A stretch of DNA of 64,000 nt from Saprospiraceae bacterium (GTDB lineage: Bacteria > Bacteroidota > Bacteroidia > Chitinophagales > Saprospiraceae), in contig JADKBO010000015.1 in assembly GCA_016715105.1 (NCBI GenBank), positions 62,001 to 126,000 on the forward strand, written 5' to 3'. This document shows positions 58,530 through 64,000 of this stretch, in pieces. A program made the translations under genes and the position numbers. Position 1 is the first letter of the stretch. Each line of letters opens with the position of its first letter. The notes under the pieces are model-generated. The model searched no databases. It was given only the letters and a program-made list of their open reading frames with translations, and was not told where the DNA came from.

Positions 58530-60011
58530 TCAATATCCTGGATTTTGTTTCAAGTTGCCCGTAGTCAAGTCAATTTCCGTTTGAGGTAAAGGAAATAATT
58601 CATGTTTTCCTGTAATGAAATTTTTACCAAGTTTTGTAAACACTTCTGACTGGATTCCCCATCTTTTGAGATCAAACCACCTATGTTGCTCCAAAGCTAA
58701 TTCTACCCTTCTTTCTTTCCTGATGGCCGTTCTCAGGTCAGACTGATTGGTTATTGTAAGGTCTTTTAATATGAAATTATTCGACCCTCTAGCTCTTTTT
58801 CTTACTTGATTGACGTATTCCAAAGCTTTTGCACTGTTTCCAACTTCATTGGCAGCTTCTGCTGCAACCAGAAGTACGTCTGCATATCTTAAAATTCTAA
58901 TGTTTCCTGGTCCATTATCTTGAAGTCCCGCATGCGCTGGCACCCAAGCTTTTTGATTGAATCTTTCATTGAAAATATCAGGATTATCCTGAACTTGCGT
59001 AACTCCGTCAGGTAAAATTTCACCCACGTAAATTACAGTTGCTTGTCTTCTAGGATCACCAGGTTCATAAGCCGCAACTAGATCATCACTTGGCCGATTG
59101 AAACCCCAGCCCAAATTTGGAATACCTCTCACACCTTGAACCATGTTGTATGGTGTTGCACCTGGGCCAGCAACCGCCGCCTGTAGGGCTACCGCTCCGA
59201 TTTCAAAAACGCTTTCTGTACCATTTTCATTAGCTTCTGTGAAAATGAGATTATACTGAGGAACCAATTGATATTGATTGCTATTGATGATTTCTTCACA
59301 CAGCGCTAAAGCCTCGGCATTTTTCTTTTCCAATAAGTACAACTTGGCAAGGATTCCTTTTGCAGCACCTTTTGTTGCTCTTCCTAGGTCAGGAGATGCG
59401 TACTCTGATTTTTCTGGCAAACTTGCAATAGCATCTTTCAAATCCTTTTCAACAAAATCATATATCTCTTGAACACTGCTTTGAGTTTGTGTAAAATATT
59501 CATTATCAGCCAATTGTTTATCAACTAATGGAACTTCGCCAAACCATTGTACCAACCTAAAGTAACAAAAAGCTCTGATGAATTTGGCCTCGCCAACCAA
59601 TCGATTTTTGAGCCCTTCATTCATATCAATGGCTGGGATATTAATAATGGCTTGATTTGCTCTACTGATACTGTTGTAATGTCCCAACCAAATGGTAGAA
59701 AAGGTTTGATTGGTGGCGTCAAAAAGAAAATCGTCTATTTCTTTCAAAAACAAACCATCATTCTCCGAACTTCCCTTATCTGAATCGTCACTGATCACAT
59801 CGGTTGCTCCTATATAAGGCAAGCCACAAAATTCCCAAGATCTAAAATTCGCATAAACTGCATTGACTGCCTGAATGGCGTGAGTTTCTGTTTTGAAAAA
59901 GGATTCTGAAGTCAATTGCCCCAAAGGCTTTTTGTCCAAAAATTCATCTCCACAAGCACTCATAATGAAGATCATAAATACCAAGCCTATATTATTTATT
60001 ATTCTCATCAT
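58530..60011 (-). CDS. susD: SusD-like glycan-binding lipoprotein
   Basis: 493 residues. Lipobox MIFIMSAC (Cys20), then GDEFLDKKPLGQLTSESFFK, the standard SusD opening. TPR-like helices (ELRAFCYFRLVQWFGEVPL-type: EAKFIRAFCYFRLVQWFGEV) and the C-terminal RKERRVELALEQHRWFDLKRWG are also diagnostic. It caps the SusC barrel and binds the oligosaccharide at the surface. Three-base gap from susC, so co-transcribed. Confidence 0.96.
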   Translation of the reverse strand: MMRIINNIGLVFMIFIMSACGDEFLDKKPLGQLTSESFFKTETHAIQAVNAVYANFRSWEFCGLPYIGATDVISDDSDKGSSENDGLFLKEIDDFLFDATNQTFSTIWLGHYNSISRANQAIINIPAIDMNEGLKNRLVGEAKFIRAFCYFRLVQWFGEVPLVDKQLADNEYFTQTQSSVQEIYDFVEKDLKDAIASLPEKSEYASPDLGRATKGAAKGILAKLYLLEKKNAEALALCEEIINSNQYQLVPQYNLIFTEANENGTESVFEIGAVALQAAVAGPGATPYNMVQGVRGIPNLGWGFNRPSDDLVAAYEPGDPRRQATVIYVGEILPDGVTQVQDNPDIFNERFNQKAWVPAHAGLQDNGPGNIRILRYADVLLVAAEAANEVGNSAKALEYVNQVRKRARGSNNFILKDLTITNQSDLRTAIRKERRVELALEQHRWFDLKRWGIQSEVFTKLGKNFITGKHELFPLPQTEIDLTTGNLKQNPGY

Positions 60012-60014
60012 TTT

Positions 60015-62990
60015 TTAAATTTTAGCATTTACACCAAATTGTATAGACTTAGCTAAAGGATATGTACCTCCATCAAAGCCTACATTAAAACTATTGGATC
60101 CATTTGGAAATTCTGGAGTATATCCACTAAACTTCTGTTTTGTCCAAAGGTTGGTTCCAGATATATAAAATCTCAAATTCGTAATTTTAATTTTTTGAGT
60201 TATTGAAGCAGGAATGGTGTATCCTAAGCTCACATTTCTCAATCTGATGAATGAACCATCTTCAATAAATCGGTCACTGACTCGATAATTATGGCCGCCA
60301 TTGGTCACTCGAGGTTCGTTATCACTCGGCTGCTCTGGTGTCCATGCATTGGCTACTCTTTGTTCCCAGTTATAAACTCCAAATCGAGAAGTTTCTTTTT
60401 CGTTGAATACTTTATTACCGCTCACTCCGAAAAAATCAATGTTTAGATCAAGACCTTTCCAGTCAAAAGATGCATTAAAACCATAAGTTAAGGTGGGAAT
60501 TGGACTACCCAAATTCACTCTATCATCTCCGTCCAAGATTCCGTCTCCATTCGTATCTACATATTTGATATCACCTGGTTTTTCATTACCCAATTTTGGA
60601 GAATTGGCAATTTCTTCAGTAGATTGAAAAATTCCATCTGTTTTGAAGCCATAAAAAGAACCAATTGGCAAACCAACTTCAGTTTTTGTTGCTGGCTCTC
60701 CATTGATGAATGCTGAAAAGATTTCTGTTTTTCCTTGGGCCAATTTTCTTACCTCATTGGAAACAGGAGAAATGTTGGCACTAAATGCATAGGTAACGGT
60801 TCTAGCTTCTCTCCAATTGAAGGTTAGATCCCAACCTTTATTGATTACTTGCGCCGTATTTACAAATGGATTGTTTTGAGAACCAACGTAGTCTGGAATA
60901 GGAACATCAGCAATGATGTCAAAAGTATTTCTGACGTACCAATCTGCCTCCAAAGAAAATCTGCCGTCTAGAAAACCTGCTTCCACTCCAATGTCAGACT
61001 GCTTAGATGATTCCCATTTGAGGTTTGGATTGGAGGCTGATAAAATTGTAGCTCCTGTATTGATGCTCTCACCTCCTCCAAAAACTGCATATAAAGCACT
61101 GGTCACCACCGCAGAAGTCGGATATCTATTTCCAATTGCTTGGTTTCCCAAAATTCCATAACTGGCTTTAAATTTTAGTCTTTCAAAGATGTTGAGTTTC
61201 TGTACAAAAGCTTCACGGCTGGCATTCCATCCCAAACCGATTGAAGGGAAATATCCTGTTCTGTTATCAGGCTTAAATCTACTCGATTTGTCTACCCTCA
61301 TGGAAGCCGTCAACAAATACCGGTCATTATATGTATAGTTTGTTCTGAACAACAAAGAATTAAGTGCTTCTTCCGATGCTCCACCAAAATTCATTTGTGT
61401 GGTATCATTTCCTGCTGAAAGAAATAATAATTCATCTGTCGTTCCAGGAAAGTTTTCTCTACTAGCACCAATTTCGTTACTGGTACGTTCTTCGGCTGTG
61501 AAGCCTGCTAAAACATTGACACTGTGTTTTTCCCATTCGTTGAGGTAACTCAGCGTTTGCTCCCATATCCAGTTATTGTTGCCACCTTCTCTCACACTGA
61601 GTCGCTCATTATTATTGAGTTGTGATGCACTAACCGCAAATTTTGGTTCGAAGTATTTACTTTCTGATTTATTGAAATCGTAACCATAATTACTTCTAAA
61701 TCTGAAGTGTTTGAGAAATTTGATTTCCGCAAAAAGGTTTCCTAGAAGCGATGTACCTTTTCCAAAGTTGTTGCTTTTATAAAACTGATCAGCTGCTGGG
61801 TTTCCCAATGCCAAACCATAAAAAGTCGGGTCAGTGAAGTTGCCATTGGCATCTTTTGCACTGAGGACAGGTGGCATTCTATAGGCCGAATTGATCACAT
61901 TGGGCCCATTCTGACTATTGGAACTTGCATATGCCGCATTACTTCCTACAGTCATCCACGGATTTACTTGAAACTGAGTATTTAACCTTACAGTTGTTCT
62001 TTCATAGGAAGTGTTTTTCATAATTCCATCTTGGCTGAAAAAGTTGCCACTGATGGCATAGGACATGGATTCATTTCCACCGCTCATTCCCAATTGAGCA
62101 TTATATATTGGAGCCGTTTGAAGGACTTCCCTTTGCCAATCAGTACCAACTCCCAGTGAATCTGGATTGGTAAAGTAATTTTGACCTCTCAATTGATTAT
62201 AAGCTCTCGCAAATTGGGAGCCATCAAGCAATGAAATGTATTTTGCAGCTTGCTGTTGTCCTGTGAATGCAGAAAAAGTTATTTCTCCATTTTTATTTTT
62301 CTTTCCTGATTTTGTTGTGATGATGATGACACCATTTGCGCCTCTACTGCCATAAATTGCCGCCGAAGAAGCATCTTTGAGTACTTCAATACTTTCTATA
62401 TCTTGAGGGTTGAGGAAGTCTGCATCGTAGGTAATCATACCATCTATGACATACAAGGGATTGGAATTGTTGAGCGTACCCGTGCCACGAATTCTGATTA
62501 CCGCACTTTCTCCCGGTTTTCCAGACGGCGGAGAGGCATAAACTCCTGCAATTTTGCCTTGTAAAGCCTGAGCAAAATTTGGTGTAGGTATTCTTTGTAT
62601 TTCTTCTCCTTTGAGCGAGGAAACAGCTCCAGTAAGGTCACTTTTCTTTTGTACTCCATAACCCACTACCACGACTTGATCAATCAAGACTCCACTCTCT
62701 TTGAGCACTATATCAATCAATGGTCGCGAATCAATCGGAATGATCATTTCACTAAAACCTACATAACTGATAGAAATTGTAGCAGTTGGCCCACTCACAT
62801 CCAGAACAAATTTACCATCCAGATCAGTGGTAGTTCCGTTTGCTGTTCCTTGTTCTAAAATGGTTGCGCCTATCAAAGGTTCTGCTCCACTTTCACTGAT
62901 TACAGTACCAGATACCGTAAACTGAGCATTCATTTTCAAAATTACCAAAACAATGAGTAATGCAATGAAGTAGTATTTTTTCTTATCCAT
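60015..62990 (-). CDS. susC: SusC-like TonB-dependent transporter
   Basis: 991 residues from the ATG at 62990, which begins signal peptide KYYFIALLIVLVILKMNAQ; the longer reading to 63062 is not favoured. The carboxypeptidase-regulatory-like domain (FTVSGTVISESGAEPLIGAT) is followed by the plug (VVVVGYGVQKKSDLTGAVSS, NNSNPLYVIDGM, IESIEVLKDASSAAIYGSRGANGVI), and a 22-strand barrel ending KSIQFGVNAKI. No N-terminal signalling domain, so control comes from elsewhere. It imports oligosaccharides with SusD. First gene of the locus. Confidence 0.96.
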   Translation of the reverse strand: MDKKKYYFIALLIVLVILKMNAQFTVSGTVISESGAEPLIGATILEQGTANGTTTDLDGKFVLDVSGPTATISISYVGFSEMIIPIDSRPLIDIVLKESGVLIDQVVVVGYGVQKKSDLTGAVSSLKGEEIQRIPTPNFAQALQGKIAGVYASPPSGKPGESAVIRIRGTGTLNNSNPLYVIDGMITYDADFLNPQDIESIEVLKDASSAAIYGSRGANGVIIITTKSGKKNKNGEITFSAFTGQQQAAKYISLLDGSQFARAYNQLRGQNYFTNPDSLGVGTDWQREVLQTAPIYNAQLGMSGGNESMSYAISGNFFSQDGIMKNTSYERTTVRLNTQFQVNPWMTVGSNAAYASSNSQNGPNVINSAYRMPPVLSAKDANGNFTDPTFYGLALGNPAADQFYKSNNFGKGTSLLGNLFAEIKFLKHFRFRSNYGYDFNKSESKYFEPKFAVSASQLNNNERLSVREGGNNNWIWEQTLSYLNEWEKHSVNVLAGFTAEERTSNEIGASRENFPGTTDELLFLSAGNDTTQMNFGGASEEALNSLLFRTNYTYNDRYLLTASMRVDKSSRFKPDNRTGYFPSIGLGWNASREAFVQKLNIFERLKFKASYGILGNQAIGNRYPTSAVVTSALYAVFGGGESINTGATILSASNPNLKWESSKQSDIGVEAGFLDGRFSLEADWYVRNTFDIIADVPIPDYVGSQNNPFVNTAQVINKGWDLTFNWREARTVTYAFSANISPVSNEVRKLAQGKTEIFSAFINGEPATKTEVGLPIGSFYGFKTDGIFQSTEEIANSPKLGNEKPGDIKYVDTNGDGILDGDDRVNLGSPIPTLTYGFNASFDWKGLDLNIDFFGVSGNKVFNEKETSRFGVYNWEQRVANAWTPEQPSDNEPRVTNGGHNYRVSDRFIEDGSFIRLRNVSLGYTIPASITQKIKITNLRFYISGTNLWTKQKFSGYTPEFPNGSNSFNVGFDGGTYPLAKSIQFGVNAKI

Positions 62991-63188
62991 GTATTTAGTT
63001 GTAAGGTATACTAATAAGATGTTGAACAATCCAGAACTTGTTGTACTAAACAACATTTCCAAAAAGATCCAATTTCCATTTTGTATAATTGAACAGAATC
63101 GTTTCTGCTCTAAGTTTTATTTGGTCGGTTTAAGGCAATTTTGGATCTTGAATATTAGATCAATATTCGAAAAATATATTTTAGAAAA

Positions 63189-63226
63189 GGTCGGACTCCG
63201 AAAATTTGCATTTCCATTGTCCGACC
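63189..63226 (-). terminator. Terminator upstream of susC
   Basis: GGTCGGAC and GTCCGACC pair perfectly, with a further GAAA/TTTC pairing in the loop; on the minus strand TTTTCT follows. It ends the upstream T9SS gene and leaves a leader of about 200 bases before susC. Confidence 0.75.
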
Positions 63227-63246
63227 ATACCCTATGTTAAAATCAT

Positions 63247-64000
63247 TTACATTTTTATAAATCTTGACTGAGCCGTCACTTGTCCTTTCAAATCATATCC
63301 CATGATGAAATAAGATCCGTTTACCAAGTTAGAAACATTCAAATAAATATTTCCTTCTCCTGTATTCCATGATGCGCCCAATTTTTGACCAAACATGTTG
63401 TAAATATCAACCCTAGAAATTGCCGCAGCATTTTGAATGGTCAACATTTCACTCACTGGATTTGGCATAACTTCTAGTTGATCAAGTTTTACATTGTTGA
63501 AACCTACTGTTTGTCCACAACTTCCACCGTCAACAACGATATCATCAAAATAATAAACTACATCAGTCTCTGGTAAAACAGTGATATCCCAAATCAATGT
63601 GATTCTTCTATATAATCCTGCCTCGTCAATTGGATTAGGTGCATTTGCAAAATCAAATGAAACTTCTTCCCATTCGTTGGCTTTAGTGTTAGTAATAGTA
63701 TTATCACCTGATCCAGCAAAATCTGGGACAGACGCATTTTCTACTTTCATTGTAATGCCACCTACTTTTGGAGACAATACCTTCATTTTCAAAACGGTAT
63801 TTGCTCCAAAGTCAATATGCGATTCAAGATCTGCAAACATTCCTTGCCAAGGTTGTTCGCCACTTGCTTTTTCTATTGCTTTACCAACTTTTGCAGATGT
63901 ATTGATGCCTTCTTTCAATGGATTATCCACCAATTCAAATCCACCAGAATTATCAGCAGGGAAATATGACCATTTCAATGAAGTAAATGCTGCATCATCA
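63247..64000 (-). CDS. T9SS type A secreted protein with a carbohydrate-binding-like domain, 5' end outside window
   Basis: Reading continues past the window edge: the codons before the apparent TTG at 63978 read DDAAFTS in frame. The visible 251 residues are a beta-sandwich (SYFPADNSGGFELVDNP, NTVLKMKVLSPKVGGITMKV, VVYYFDDIVVDGG) like the CBM4/9-type modules attached to secreted glucanases. A type A sorting tail follows (LEVMPNPVSEMLTI, VDIYNMFGQKLG, GSYFIMGYDLKG). It is just upstream of the beta-1,2-glucan locus and could be a surface glycan binder of it, or an enzyme whose catalytic part is outside. Confidence 0.8.
   Translation of the reverse strand, partial: DDAAFTSLKWSYFPADNSGGFELVDNPLKEGINTSAKVGKAIEKASGEQPWQGMFADLESHIDFGANTVLKMKVLSPKVGGITMKVENASVPDFAGSGDNTITNTKANEWEEVSFDFANAPNPIDEAGLYRRITLIWDITVLPETDVVYYFDDIVVDGGSCGQTVGFNNVKLDQLEVMPNPVSEMLTIQNAAAISRVDIYNMFGQKLGASWNTGEGNIYLNVSNLVNGSYFIMGYDLKGQVTAQSRFIKM

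Overview
The window is low-GC Bacteroidota DNA, most likely from a Saprospiraceae- or Chitinophagaceae-like organism. The evidence is type IX secretion (T9SS) sorting domains of both type A and type B, a SusC/SusD pair, TAnnTTTG-type promoter elements, few Shine-Dalgarno sequences, and a small SRP RNA with a GAAA loop. No rRNA, tRNA, CRISPR array, transposase or phage gene was seen. Genus assignment is inference.

Left part (1-12.4 kb): a decayed T9SS-secreted beta-propeller gene, a SIMPL-domain protein, a Crp/Fnr regulator, a minus-strand cluster of small uncharacterised genes (glycine-zipper, 29-residue ORF, DUF6934-like, 61-residue ORF), a pirin plus flavin reductase plus receiver-like trio, a fructosamine-kinase-like gene, an ECF sigma / membrane / secreted protein triad, and a secreted VWA protein.

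Middle (12.6-36.8 kb): mostly housekeeping and envelope genes. These are an M50-type membrane protease, a gamma-glutamyltransferase family enzyme, a methyltransferase, the SRP RNA, a small transaldolase, methionine aminopeptidase, an acyltransferase, a CDF transporter, a very large T9SS type B protein, a conserved Cys-containing 603-residue protein of unknown role, an OmpA/propeller protein, a polysaccharide flippase, fumarase, superoxide dismutase, two thioredoxin-fold proteins and a second T9SS type B protein.

Right part (37-64 kb): sugar-polymer degradation. The first locus has a GH44-like secreted glucanase, an aldehyde dehydrogenase/DUF779/AraC module, a broken D-Ala-D-Ala dipeptidase lipoprotein, and a GH10 - GPH transporter - GH43 operon for xylan or xylo-oligosaccharides. 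The second is a compact minus-strand polysaccharide utilisation locus: SusC, SusD, two tandem GH144-family lipoproteins, an unusual phosphodiesterase-fold/esterase fusion, and a GH3 beta-glucosidase. GH144 enzymes act on beta-1,2-glucan, so this locus probably eats beta-1,2-glucans such as bacterial periplasmic glucans. The fusion enzyme is a good candidate for stripping their phosphoglycerol and acyl (succinyl) decorations. That is the most interesting hypothesis in the window.

A quality caveat: at least eight otherwise well-conserved genes carry a single-base frameshift in or beside an A or T run. Most of these restore by adding one A. This pattern fits assembly indels better than gene death, except in the first 2.6 kb, where there are several lesions and an in-frame stop.
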